Assembly (NCBI GenBank): GCA_026994125.1
Contig: JALWRJ010000405.1
Coordinates: 1 to 13,953 of the forward strand
DNA length: 13,953 nt
Origin: Cyclobacteriaceae bacterium
GTDB taxonomy: Bacteria > Bacteroidota > Bacteroidia > Cytophagales > Cyclobacteriaceae
Direction: 5' to 3'
Numbering within the stretch: the stretch's first letter is position 1; each line of letters opens with the position of its first letter. Position numbers and translations under genes: made by a program. The notes beneath the pieces are model-generated. The model did no database searches. It was not told where the DNA came from and was given only the letters and a program-made list of their open reading frames with translations. Of the stretch, positions 1 to 7,241 are shown piece after piece.

Positions 1-136
1 AAGGCTGTTTATTTAAAAAATCGAACCGGTGCATATCTACGTATTGCCCGGCCAATAATTTTCGTAATAATAACGACTTATTATTGGAGGTTAAATTGAC
101 TAACCTTTTTTGGTAAGCTTGTAACACATTACGCAT
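1..136 (-). CDS. DUF4011/AAA superfamily I helicase-like protein, N-terminal fragment (partial)
   Basis: Only the first 45 codons lie in the window; the gene runs off the left edge. It opens with an ATG at 136-134, and an in-frame TAG ten bases upstream (148-146) fixes this as the first possible ATG. The visible protein begins MRNVLQAYQKRLVNLTSNNK and continues with a leucine/lysine-rich helix (SLLLRKL) and QYVDMHRFDFLN. From family knowledge, large Bacteroidota DUF4011 proteins (superfamily I helicases fused to nuclease-like domains) start with this kind of KRLxNLTxxNxSLLL helix. None of the helicase motifs is in view, so the assignment rests on the N-terminal pattern alone. The start lies 24 bases after the stop of the helix-hairpin-helix gene on the same strand, so the two are probably co-transcribed. 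No Shine-Dalgarno sequence is visible, as expected for this phylum. Confidence 0.55.
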   Translation of the reverse strand, partial: MRNVLQAYQKRLVNLTSNNKSLLLRKLLAGQYVDMHRFDFLNKQP

Positions 137-160
137 CGCATAAAACTAAGGATAACCAAA

Positions 161-1075
161 TCAAAAGGATAGATATGGAGCAATTTTTTTAATCCATTGT
201 TCATTTAAAGCATAAACTTGCGCCAAATCTCGGGTATTTTTATAGTTTCCGTGCTGCGTTCGGTAGGCAATGATAAGCCTGGCCTGGTGGTAACTAATGT
301 AAGGATGTGCTGCCAATTGCTTTTGGGTGGCTGTATTGAGCGGGATAGGTGCTGGTTTAAAATTGGAATCCACAAACCCATAGCGAAGTATGTTATCTAC
401 TAAACCGGAATCGAGGTAGTACACTTCGTAGAGCTGGTTGGGCTGCACAAAACCTCCTAACGCATTTCGGTAGTTTATAATTCGGGCTGATAATTTTGAC
501 CCGATACCTTTAAATTGCATTAAACGAGTGGTATCGGCTTGGTTGAGGTCAAATTTGGCCGGGGTGGGTTCTTTTTCCACTACCCGAGCTGTTTGTCCTG
601 CACCATTAGATTGTTCTGGCAGCATAGCGGGGTTTTGCTTTTTTTGAGGCAGATACACCCAGGGAGCCAACTGCTGGTACAGCGAATCCGGGAACCCATA
701 AATTTTTAATAAATCCATAGGCCGGTTAAAGTAGCCTCCGGCCTGGCGATAGTGTGCTATGCGATTGGCAAGCTGACCAGGTACTCCCAAGCCTTCCAGT
801 GTTTTAACGGTTGCGGTATTAGGGTTAAATGAATGGAGTTTTACCTCCACACGAAGTGGACTTTTTAAAGCAACGGGCTTTTCCATTAAGGCCAGCAAGC
901 TATCGAGTTGCCGGGCATCGCTTGCCTGGTTTTGGTAGGGCGTATAGGTTAGTTTATCCATTAAAAATAAGGTGGCAGTACAAGCCAAACCGGTAAACAC
1001 CATCCATTTATATCCCGAAAACTCGGTAGCACTTGTACCTACTACATATTGGCCAATACGCTTAAATAAACTCAC
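161..1075 (-). CDS. Membrane-anchored ComEA-like protein with three helix-hairpin-helix repeats
   Basis: The protein has 304 residues and a GTG start; an in-frame TGA shortly upstream and the absence of an ATG before residue 25 support this start. A short basic N-terminus (residues 1-23) precedes one hydrophobic helix (about 24-39, WMVFTGLACTATLFLM). Three copies of a helix-hairpin-helix unit follow, at about 83-140, 175-237 and 244-302. Each opens with an N-x-A motif (FNPNTAT, FDLNQAD, IPLNTAT) and carries a hairpin and an R-x-x-YR segment (ANRIAHYR, SARIINYR, ARLIIAYR). In the ComEA family such units bind double-stranded DNA without sequence specificity, and ComEA serves DNA uptake. Here the DNA-binding part probably faces the periplasm, since only one anchor is present. 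Competence itself is not shown. The DUF4011-like helicase follows 24 bases downstream. The protein is longer than classical ComEA, which has one HhH pair. Confidence 0.8.
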   Translation of the reverse strand: MSLFKRIGQYVVGTSATEFSGYKWMVFTGLACTATLFLMDKLTYTPYQNQASDARQLDSLLALMEKPVALKSPLRVEVKLHSFNPNTATVKTLEGLGVPGQLANRIAHYRQAGGYFNRPMDLLKIYGFPDSLYQQLAPWVYLPQKKQNPAMLPEQSNGAGQTARVVEKEPTPAKFDLNQADTTRLMQFKGIGSKLSARIINYRNALGGFVQPNQLYEVYYLDSGLVDNILRYGFVDSNFKPAPIPLNTATQKQLAAHPYISYHQARLIIAYRTQHGNYKNTRDLAQVYALNEQWIKKIAPYLSF

Positions 1076-1179
1076 AACCTCAATTTTTCACTTTTCATTG
1101 AAAAAAACAAAAAATGAAAGGAATGATAAATTTTAAACAATGCCTTTGTGCGGATGCTGGTTTGATACGCACAGAAACG

Positions 1180-1187
1180 TACCTTTG
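1180..1187 (+). promoter_or_regulatory. TAnnTTTG -7 box immediately before the WG-repeat gene
   Basis: TACCTTTG matches the Bacteroidota -7 consensus TAnnTTTG perfectly. It ends only four bases before the ATG at 1192, so a transcript started at the normal distance would begin at or next to the start codon. A TTTG at 1161-1164 lies 15 bases upstream, which is shorter than the usual 17-21 base spacing, so the -33 element is uncertain. Confidence 0.5.
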
Positions 1188-1191
1188 TGCG

Positions 1192-3120
1192 ATGTTTTAT
1201 AGATGGTTTATTTTTTTACTGGCAATTTCGGCAGGTGCTGCTGCCCAAACCACCCAAGTGTACCGGCAAAACGAGCTTTACGGGCTTTCGGCAAAAAAAA
1301 TACTCACCCCGGCCGTGTACGACACCCTGATTGCCGTACCAGAAAAACCCTGGTTTATTGCCCGTAGGCACCATAGTTCGCAGGGCATAAATGCGTACGG
1401 TGTACTAACCGATAAAGGCAAAATTCTTATTCCATTTACTTATGCAGGCATTGCAACTGCCGGAGATAATTTTATTGTTAAGCAATGGACATCAAACCAA
1501 TTACGCTATGGGGTAGTAACTGCTGCCCATAAAATACTATTGCCCATTAGGTTTAATTTTGTGCAGCTGCTACCCGGCCAATGGGCGGCAGGCAACCCTA
1601 ACCATTCTATTACCCTATATGCAATAGATGGCAAACCTGTTAGCACTTTGCAAGCTGATAGCATTTTTACTTCGGAGGTTCCGGGCTATTACCATATAAT
1701 GTATAAAGGCAAACAAGGCATGGTATCGCATGATGGCCGGCTCATTATTGCAACTGACTACAAAAAGGTAAGCTATAAGAATGGACAATGGCAGCCACAA
1801 CCCTTTAGCAAATGGCAACTCCTTTCGAGCCAGGATACACTTACCATACAAGCCGATTCGGTGTTGCTTTGGAATGCCCATACCCGTATTGAAAAGGTAA
1901 ACCAGGTGTATTTTACTGTACATAAAAATAAACGGGTAGGGCTCGCTTACCAACACCTGCAACCCGTATGCCGGCACCTGGCCATTAGCCGGCAAAGCGC
2001 CAAATATGGTGCCATTACACAACTGGGCGAACAGCGTTTACCCAACCGGTTTGGCCAACTTAAGCTGGTAAACGGGTATTTTTATGGCTTAAAAAACAAT
2101 GCATGGCATGTGTACGACTCCTTAGGTAAAAAACGCTCGGTATTTAGCTACGATTCTATTGGGGCGTTTGCCAATGGCCTGTTTCCGGTTAAGCGAAAAG
2201 GGAAATGGGGGTTTATGGACCGGAACGGCAAGGAAGTAATCCATTGCATTTACGACCATGTAGCCGGTTTTTACAAAGGCATGGCACTTATTACTTATTT
2301 TGGCTCGCAAGGAATCATTGATTTATCGGGTAAATGGATGGTAAAACCGCTCTACCAAAACATAACCGGCTACGGGTACCACTTTTTTGTATATTATAAA
2401 AACGGGCTTTACTACCTTAAAAACTTTGAAGACAAGCTAATTTACTTTTCGGCTAACCCACTGGTTTTTAAAGATGAAACCATTTACGAAATAGCCCCAA
2501 CAGCCAAAGACCAAATAAGTACCCGGGGCACCAAAGTATTAAAAAACTCGCTAATGCCTAATACGGCTGCCCATTGGAAAATTATTAAAGTGGGAAATAA
2601 ATTTGGCTTTACCGATACCCAGGGCTTGCTTAAAATTACCTACCGGTACGATAGCCTCAAGCCTTTTTCCGAAGGGCTGGCTCCCATAAAATTACGTGGC
2701 AAATGGGGTTTTATTGATAGCCTTGAAAACATTGCCGTACAACCCATTTATAGCAAAGTTGGGGCATTTAAAGCAGGTTTTTCGGTGGTATTTCTCCAAG
2801 GAAAAGCCGGGCTTATTAGCAAAACCGGAAAGTACATTTTAAAGCCTGAGTTTGATAGTATAACACCTGTTAGTCCACAACTGTGGCGCGTAAAACTACA
2901 AGGATACTACGGTATTTTTAATGAGAAAGGGCATGTTATTATTCAACCTAATTATGAAGGATTAACCTATATATCCGAGGAGGTAATTATTGTAAAGAAG
3001 AATGGTAAGTATGGGGTTGTAAACAGCCGTGGAGTTAGTATACTGCCCCGTGTGTACGATTATATTGGCTATGATAAGCAACTACAAACACTAATAACCA
3101 AAAGAGGCAGCCCCAGATAG
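1192..3120 (+). CDS. Secreted WG-repeat-containing protein
   Basis: I place the start at the ATG at 1192 (642 residues). The open frame extends 26 codons further upstream, but that part is not a plausible signal sequence and overlaps the -7 box. From 1192 the protein opens with a good signal peptide (MFYRWFIFLLAISAGAAA, cut before Gln19), so it is exported to the periplasm or surface. The rest is a chain of degenerate WG repeats of about 25-45 residues, clearest as KGKWGFMDRNGKEV (about 336) and RGKWGFIDS (about 502). Weaker copies read YGVLTDKGKILIP, KYGVVNSRG and NKFGFTDTQG, each followed by a Y-D/Y-x-x-I/V element. WG repeats are predicted beta-rich modules of unknown ligand; no catalytic domain is visible. 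The middle (about 210-330) is more divergent. The last codons form the left arm of the downstream hairpin. It stands alone on its strand. Confidence 0.85.
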   Translation: MFYRWFIFLLAISAGAAAQTTQVYRQNELYGLSAKKILTPAVYDTLIAVPEKPWFIARRHHSSQGINAYGVLTDKGKILIPFTYAGIATAGDNFIVKQWTSNQLRYGVVTAAHKILLPIRFNFVQLLPGQWAAGNPNHSITLYAIDGKPVSTLQADSIFTSEVPGYYHIMYKGKQGMVSHDGRLIIATDYKKVSYKNGQWQPQPFSKWQLLSSQDTLTIQADSVLLWNAHTRIEKVNQVYFTVHKNKRVGLAYQHLQPVCRHLAISRQSAKYGAITQLGEQRLPNRFGQLKLVNGYFYGLKNNAWHVYDSLGKKRSVFSYDSIGAFANGLFPVKRKGKWGFMDRNGKEVIHCIYDHVAGFYKGMALITYFGSQGIIDLSGKWMVKPLYQNITGYGYHFFVYYKNGLYYLKNFEDKLIYFSANPLVFKDETIYEIAPTAKDQISTRGTKVLKNSLMPNTAAHWKIIKVGNKFGFTDTQGLLKITYRYDSLKPFSEGLAPIKLRGKWGFIDSLENIAVQPIYSKVGAFKAGFSVVFLQGKAGLISKTGKYILKPEFDSITPVSPQLWRVKLQGYYGIFNEKGHVIIQPNYEGLTYISEEVIIVKKNGKYGVVNSRGVSILPRVYDYIGYDKQLQTLITKRGSPR

Positions 3121-3131
3121 GGCTGCCTCTT
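3102..3131. terminator. Bidirectional hairpin terminator between WG-repeat gene and floA
   Basis: A perfect 12-bp inverted repeat (AAGAGGCAGCCC / GGGCTGCCTCTT) has a six-base loop, CAGATA. It lies between two convergent genes. The plus-strand gene's TAG stop (3118-3120) sits in the loop and first base of the right arm, so the left arm is coding. The floA stop is 31 bases away on the other strand. A short T-run follows on the minus strand (CTTTTGG), and a weaker AT-rich tail on the plus strand. Confidence 0.8.
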
Positions 3132-3162
3132 AATAGCTTTATACAAAGCAAAGCCTTACCTC

Positions 3163-4161
3163 TTATTTATTTCCGTCACCTTTTTTCTTTCCTTTGGTTC
3201 CTTTAGAAATGGAATCGCGCATGGAGGTATCTGCTTCAATGTTTTTCATTTTGTAGTAGTCCATAATACCTAAGTTACCGTTTCTAAAAGCTTCGGCCAT
3301 GGCACGAGGCACTTCGGCTTCGGCCCTAATAACTTCGGCTTGTGCTTTTTGTGCTTCGGCTTTCATTTCCTGTTCAAAGGCAACGGCCATAGCTCTGCGT
3401 TCTTCGGCTTTAGCTTCGGCCACTTTCAGGTCGGCCATGGCTTGGTCGCTTTGTAATTGAGCGCCAATATTGGCACCTACATCTACATCGGCAATATCGA
3501 TAGATAAAATAGTAAAGGCCGTGCCAGCATCGAGGCCACGCGATAAAACAAGTTTAGAAATTTTATCGGGATCCTGGAGTACTTCTTTATGCGAAGCGGC
3601 TGAGCCAATAGAGGTTACAATGCCTTCGCCTACGCGGGCCAGGATGGTGTCCTCACCTGCACCACCAACGAGTTGAGAAATATTGGCGCGTACCGTTACA
3701 CGTGCAACAGCAATTAGCTGAATACCATCGGCCGCCACCGCTGCTACTTTAGGGGTAGTAATTACCTTAGGGTTAACCGACATCTGCACGGCTTCAAATA
3801 CTTCTCTGCCGGCCAAATCGATAGCCGTAGCTTGCTTAAAATCCAGCTCAATATTGGCTTTATCAGCCGAAATCAAGGCTTTTATCACCAAAGGCACATT
3901 ACCACCTGCCAGGTAGTGCGTTTCTAATTCGGTGGTATTTACCTGCACACCTGCCTTAGTAGCGGTAATAAGTTCGTTTACAATTACATTAGGTGGCACT
4001 TTACGAATGCGCATAAATACAAGCTCAAAAAGCCCTACTCGCACCCCCGAAAAGATGGCCGTAATCCATAAGTTTATGGGAATGAAATACAGGAAAATCA
4101 CAAAGAATACGATTATCCCAAAAACCATCACCAATAAAGTAATACCAGAAATTGTTTCCAC
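3163..4161 (-). CDS. floA: Flotillin-like protein FloA
   Basis: The protein has 332 residues, close to the 331 of Bacillus subtilis FloA. An N-terminal hydrophobic hairpin or helix (about 7-36) anchors it in the membrane. An SPFH/band-7 type domain follows (about 50-230), with the family's [21 protein letters not shown] opening, and then a long Ala/Glu-rich stretch (about 235-295, repeats such as [13 protein letters not shown] and [13 protein letters not shown]) that forms the coiled coil used for oligomerisation. The C-terminus is lysine-rich. FloA assembles membrane microdomains and affects membrane fluidity and protein secretion. It starts with GTG six bases after the nfeD stop, and an ATG is not available until residue 12 inside the membrane segment. 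The nfeD-floA order is the usual pairing of these families, and the two are surely co-transcribed. Confidence 0.95.
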   Translation of the reverse strand: METISGITLLVMVFGIIVFFVIFLYFIPINLWITAIFSGVRVGLFELVFMRIRKVPPNVIVNELITATKAGVQVNTTELETHYLAGGNVPLVIKALISADKANIELDFKQATAIDLAGREVFEAVQMSVNPKVITTPKVAAVAADGIQLIAVARVTVRANISQLVGGAGEDTILARVGEGIVTSIGSAASHKEVLQDPDKISKLVLSRGLDAGTAFTILSIDIADVDVGANIGAQLQSDQAMADLKVAEAKAEERRAMAVAFEQEMKAEAQKAQAEVIRAEAEVPRAMAEAFRNGNLGIMDYYKMKNIEADTSMRDSISKGTKGKKKGDGNK

Positions 4162-4167
4162 AGTTTT

Positions 4168-4638
4168 TTAAGTTATTTGTTCAACATAAATTATTCTACC
4201 TTTTGTTTTTATTACCTTAACAGGAGAGCCGGCATCAATATGCTCTCCCTGGGTGGTAACTTCCCATATTTGGTGTTTGAACTCGGCATTACCAATAGGT
4301 TTTAAAGCCGAAATGGCCGTACCGCTTTGCCCCACCTGTACATCAAGCTGCTTATGTTCATTTACCTTGCTATTAATAGCTCCTTTTAAAGCAAATTTAT
4401 TCCACACTCCCGAGCGCAAACTAATAATGATAACCACTGCTGATACAAGTGTGGTTACGGCAGTAATGCCCCAACCCATAGGATGGCCAAACTCAGAAAA
4501 ACCATAACCCAGCCCGGCAAAAATGCATAGCAAGCCCATAATACCTACTATGGTAGTTCCCGGAACAAATATTATTTCGATTACCACCAAGCCTAAGCCA
4601 ATGGCAATTAATAAAATTAAAATAGTCCACGCCATCAT
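4168..4638 (-). CDS. NfeD family membrane protein with C-terminal OB fold
   Basis: The protein has 156 residues when started at the ATG at 4638 (4635 is equally possible, as two ATGs are adjacent). The frame can be opened five codons earlier at a TTG, but those codons look like leader sequence. Three hydrophobic stretches form the N-terminal membrane part (AWTILILLIAIGLGLVVIEI, VGIMGLLCIFAGLGYGF and ITAVTTLVSAVVIIISL). The soluble C-terminal part (about 90-156), with VGQSGTAISALKPIGNAEF and SPVKVIKTKGRIIYVE, is the NfeD OB-fold domain. This is the short NfeD class without a serine-protease domain. Family knowledge links it to the flotillin encoded next to it, probably as a partner in membrane microdomains. 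A TATAATTG sequence (4650-4643, minus) resembles the -7 element with one mismatch but has no clear partner. Confidence 0.9.
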   Translation of the reverse strand: MMAWTILILLIAIGLGLVVIEIIFVPGTTIVGIMGLLCIFAGLGYGFSEFGHPMGWGITAVTTLVSAVVIIISLRSGVWNKFALKGAINSKVNEHKQLDVQVGQSGTAISALKPIGNAEFKHQIWEVTTQGEHIDAGSPVKVIKTKGRIIYVEQIT

Positions 4639-4697
4639 ACTACAATTATACAAATTGTTTAACGGTAATAAGATTTTATAATAACATATTTATGTGG

Positions 4698-4892
4698 TTA
4701 AGCACACCTTACGCATAAGGTAGCCCCCGGCAACAACAGTAGCCGGCCTTCGGGTATGGATTGGCTACATTTACGACATTTGCCAAAACCGGGTTTATCA
4801 ACATGCTTAAGTGCCTCTTCAATTTGTTTTATTTTGGTTTGCAATACTACAAGCGCAGCATCGTTTATCGATTTATTATTAATAGTATCCAT
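4698..4892 (-). CDS. TraR/DksA-type zinc-finger protein, surviving C-terminal reading frame
   Basis: This is the part that can be opened with an ATG (64 residues). It contains a four-cysteine zinc finger, CRKC at about 39-42 and CVRC at 60-63, joined by SIPEGRLLLLPGA. That is the DksA/TraR C-terminal fold. Proteins of this family bind RNA polymerase through the secondary channel or act as small regulators, and the Bacteroidota members are about 105-110 residues long. Here the family's conserved upstream segment (ENAIGRISR, directly before this Met) is encoded in the same frame but precedes the ATG, so this ORF is only the C-terminal 60 percent. A 64-residue product would lack most of the N-terminal coiled coil. 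Whether it is made is unknown. It lies 59 bases upstream of nfeD on the same strand. Confidence 0.6.
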   Translation of the reverse strand: MDTINNKSINDAALVVLQTKIKQIEEALKHVDKPGFGKCRKCSQSIPEGRLLLLPGATLCVRCA

Positions 4893-5018
4893 CCGGCTTA
4901 TCCTGCCTATGGCATTTTCGGGCGAAACAGGCTTAGTTAGCTCTTTTAGTGCGTGTACCTGCTTTAACGGCTGGTTTAGCTCGTAAATTGCCTTTTACTT
5001 AAATGCTTCTATATTCAT
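4698..5018 (-). pseudogene. Full-length TraR/DksA-like frame interrupted by an in-frame TAA at codon 8
   Basis: Reading the zinc-finger frame upstream of the ATG at 4892 gives clear family sequence: KELTKPVSPENAIGRISR runs directly into MDTINNKSINDAA. This continues upstream (AIYELNQPLKQVHAL) to a TAA at 4997-4995. Beyond the TAA, still in the same frame, an ATG at 5018 starts MNIEAFK. If the TAA were one sense codon, the product would be 106 residues, the normal family length. No ATG, GTG, TTG or CTG lies between the TAA and 4892; ATT (4988-4986) and ATA are the only weak possibilities. Explanations are a nonsense mutation (for example CAA or AAA to TAA), a sequencing error, readthrough, or a rare ATT start. 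A TATATTTA box (5045-5038, one mismatch to TAnnTTTG) is a candidate promoter. Confidence 0.6.
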
Positions 5019-5048
5019 TCATGTGTAGTCTATCGTCTAAATATACAC

Positions 5049-5056
5049 TATATTAG
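5049..5056 (+). promoter_or_regulatory. Possible -7 box of the histidine kinase gene
   Basis: TATATTAG matches TAnnTTTG at all fixed positions but one and ends 18 bases before the ATG at 5075. No convincing -33 TTG lies at the usual distance. It shares a 56-base divergent region with the zinc-finger gene. Confidence 0.3.
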
Positions 5057-5074
5057 CAGTCTATTAGTGTTTTT

Positions 5075-7087
5075 ATGAGGTTTTGTAGTTATTTTTTTCT
5101 CGTCATTGCATTCTTTATTGGTTTTGGGAGTCAAACAAACGCCCAACAACAGCATTATTTTGACAGCCTGAGAATTGTAATTCAGGGACAAAACGATACC
5201 CTATCGGTAAAATCCTACAACGGGTTGTCCTGGGCCTATAAATTCAGCTATCCCGATTCCGCCATCTATTATGCCAACAAAGCCCTGGCACTTAGCGAAA
5301 ACATTGGTTTTACAAAGGGTAAAACCGTAGCCATGAACCGAATTTCGGATGTGTACATTAAAAAAGGCGAATATGACCAAGCCGTAAAAATACTGTTGGA
5401 GGCCATCGAGCTATCTAAACAAAACAACCAAACAAGAATATTGCTTACTTCTTACCGGCAGTTGGGCAAAGTGTACGAACGCCAAGGCAACTTATCGGTA
5501 GCCATGAATAATTATTACCGTTCGTTACGCCTGGCCGATAGCATACAATCTACCATTGGAATAGCCAGGGCAAGCTTGCGTATAGCTACCGCCTACCACA
5601 AACTTGGTAAAGATAAAATTGCTGAGGGTTACCTCAATTACGCCATTGATGAATTTGCCTTTCAACATTATAACCGGGGGCTACATGCGGCCTATGTATT
5701 AAGAGGCGATATTTATGCAAATGAAAATTTATTAGACTCGGCCAGCCTTAGTTACCAAACAGCTGAACAGTATCTTGCAAAGCTTAGGGATAAGCTAGGT
5801 AAAGGAACCATTCTAAAAAAACAGGCAGATGTGTTATTTATGCGTGGCCAGTACGCTAAAGCCCTGACGCAATACACCCATGCAGCTAAAATTTTTAAAA
5901 TCACAGAAGCGAAAAGAAACCTGGCCGAGGTACAAATAGCCCTGGCCAACACCTACCTGACACAACGAAACTACACCAAAGCGCTAGAAATGGGGCTGCT
6001 TACTTTGGAACAATCGAAAGAATGGAATTTACTAAATGAGCATAAAAACAGCCATTACCTGTTGTATAAAATATATAAAGAAATGAACAGGCCGTCCGAA
6101 TCGTTAGCGCAACTCGAAGAATACCAATTATTGCTTGACAGCTTGCTACATGTATCGGAAGATTGGCGCATTGAACAAATGAACAAATCGTTTGAATTAG
6201 AAATTCAACAAAAAGAAAATGAATTAAACTCGGTTGTTATAAAAAACCAACAATTAGCTCTGGCAAGCAGCCAGCGTATTCGCAACTTGCTTATTACGTT
6301 ATCGGTGGTAGTTACTTTGTTTTTACTGGTTATTGGCTTTGGTCTTCATAAATCGCGTAAAACCAACAAGCTGCTTAAGCAGGCCATTCAAGATAAAAAT
6401 GATGCCATCAGTTTGATTTCGCATGATTTAAAATCTCCATTTAATAAAATTAACGGGTTGGTACATGTATTGGAGCTACAATTAACCGAGCCATCCCATG
6501 AAACCTTAGACATATTGAACCAGCTTAAAACAGTGGCGCATGAAGGGTTGGGGCTGGTGCAAAATTTAGTAGATGTAAAAGCCCTGCAAGCGGGTGAATA
6601 TACCATAAAACTAAGTGATTTCAATTTAAACGATTACTTGCAAAAACGTGTAGAAACTTTCCGGCAAGTAGCCAAATCGAAAAGTATTGCACTTACGTTT
6701 ACCAATGCTAAAGACAATTGCCGGGTAGTATCTGATGCCAATTCCATTGCACGTATATTCGATAATTTGCTATCGAACGCCATTAAATTTTCGCCTAAAG
6801 GCGAAGCTGTTACCATTGACTGCACAGTGGATAAAGAAAGGTTTTCATTTTCGGTTTCGGATAATGGCAAAGGTGTTAGCAAAAAAGAAATAGATGAAAT
6901 TTTTAAAAAGCATCAAACAGGAATAGTACAAGCTACCGGCACCGAACTTTCGAATGGCCTGGGCCTGGCCATTGTTGCTTCGCTAACGCATAAACTACAG
7001 GGCGAAATTTCGTGTATAAGCGAACCCAACCATGGAGCTACCTTTATTGTTACCCTGCCTAATTTACAGGAGCAAAATAATGGGTAA
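5075..7087 (+). CDS. TPR-containing membrane sensor histidine kinase (orphan)
   Basis: The protein has 670 residues. A signal peptide (about 1-23, ending NAQ) is followed by a periplasmic region of tetratricopeptide repeats (about 45-350). Recognisable TPR units include AMNRISDVYIKKGEYDQAVK, SYRQLGKVYERQGNLSVAM and ALANTYLTQRNYTKALE. A coiled segment (about 365-398) and one membrane helix (about 403-424) come next. The cytoplasmic kinase core has a HisKA domain with SHDLKSPFNKI (phospho-acceptor His450) and a HATPase_c domain with the N box DNLLSNAIKFSP (563-574), G1 DNGKG (596-600) and G2 GLGLAI (628-633), so it looks catalytically intact. There is no receiver or DNA-binding domain, and no response regulator nearby. 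TPR-histidine kinases with this plan are common in Bacteroidota; the ligand is unknown. It has no same-strand neighbour in the window. Confidence 0.93.
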   Translation: MRFCSYFFLVIAFFIGFGSQTNAQQQHYFDSLRIVIQGQNDTLSVKSYNGLSWAYKFSYPDSAIYYANKALALSENIGFTKGKTVAMNRISDVYIKKGEYDQAVKILLEAIELSKQNNQTRILLTSYRQLGKVYERQGNLSVAMNNYYRSLRLADSIQSTIGIARASLRIATAYHKLGKDKIAEGYLNYAIDEFAFQHYNRGLHAAYVLRGDIYANENLLDSASLSYQTAEQYLAKLRDKLGKGTILKKQADVLFMRGQYAKALTQYTHAAKIFKITEAKRNLAEVQIALANTYLTQRNYTKALEMGLLTLEQSKEWNLLNEHKNSHYLLYKIYKEMNRPSESLAQLEEYQLLLDSLLHVSEDWRIEQMNKSFELEIQQKENELNSVVIKNQQLALASSQRIRNLLITLSVVVTLFLLVIGFGLHKSRKTNKLLKQAIQDKNDAISLISHDLKSPFNKINGLVHVLELQLTEPSHETLDILNQLKTVAHEGLGLVQNLVDVKALQAGEYTIKLSDFNLNDYLQKRVETFRQVAKSKSIALTFTNAKDNCRVVSDANSIARIFDNLLSNAIKFSPKGEAVTIDCTVDKERFSFSVSDNGKGVSKKEIDEIFKKHQTGIVQATGTELSNGLGLAIVASLTHKLQGEISCISEPNHGATFIVTLPNLQEQNNG

Positions 7088-7221
7088 GGTATAAGGGTTT
7101 ACCGAAAAAATCTCCAGTACCCACCTATTTGGCCGGCAGGCTTTTGAAACATTAACAAATATGTAATAAACAGGAAAGTTGCCCTGGCTGTTCTAACTTC
7201 AACTGCTGTTCGGAAAGAAGC

Positions 7222-7241
7222 AAGGCCGACCTTACTTTTTT
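7222..7241 (+). terminator. Weak candidate terminator of the kinase gene
   Basis: A short stem AAGG-CCGA-CCTT (7222-7233) is followed by AC and a run of six T (7236-7241). The stem is only four base pairs, and the T-run overlaps the last codons of the convergent binding-protein gene. The rest of the 144-base convergent gap holds no gene that I can support. Confidence 0.25.

Noticed and set aside
1114..1191. An N-terminal extension of 26 codons for the WG-repeat protein
   Set aside because: It would bury the signal peptide inside the protein and overlaps a perfect -7 promoter box, so the ATG at 1192 is preferred.
1615..2022. A 135-codon open frame on the minus strand
   Set aside because: It is the complement of the WG-repeat coding sequence, with no domain and no start signal.
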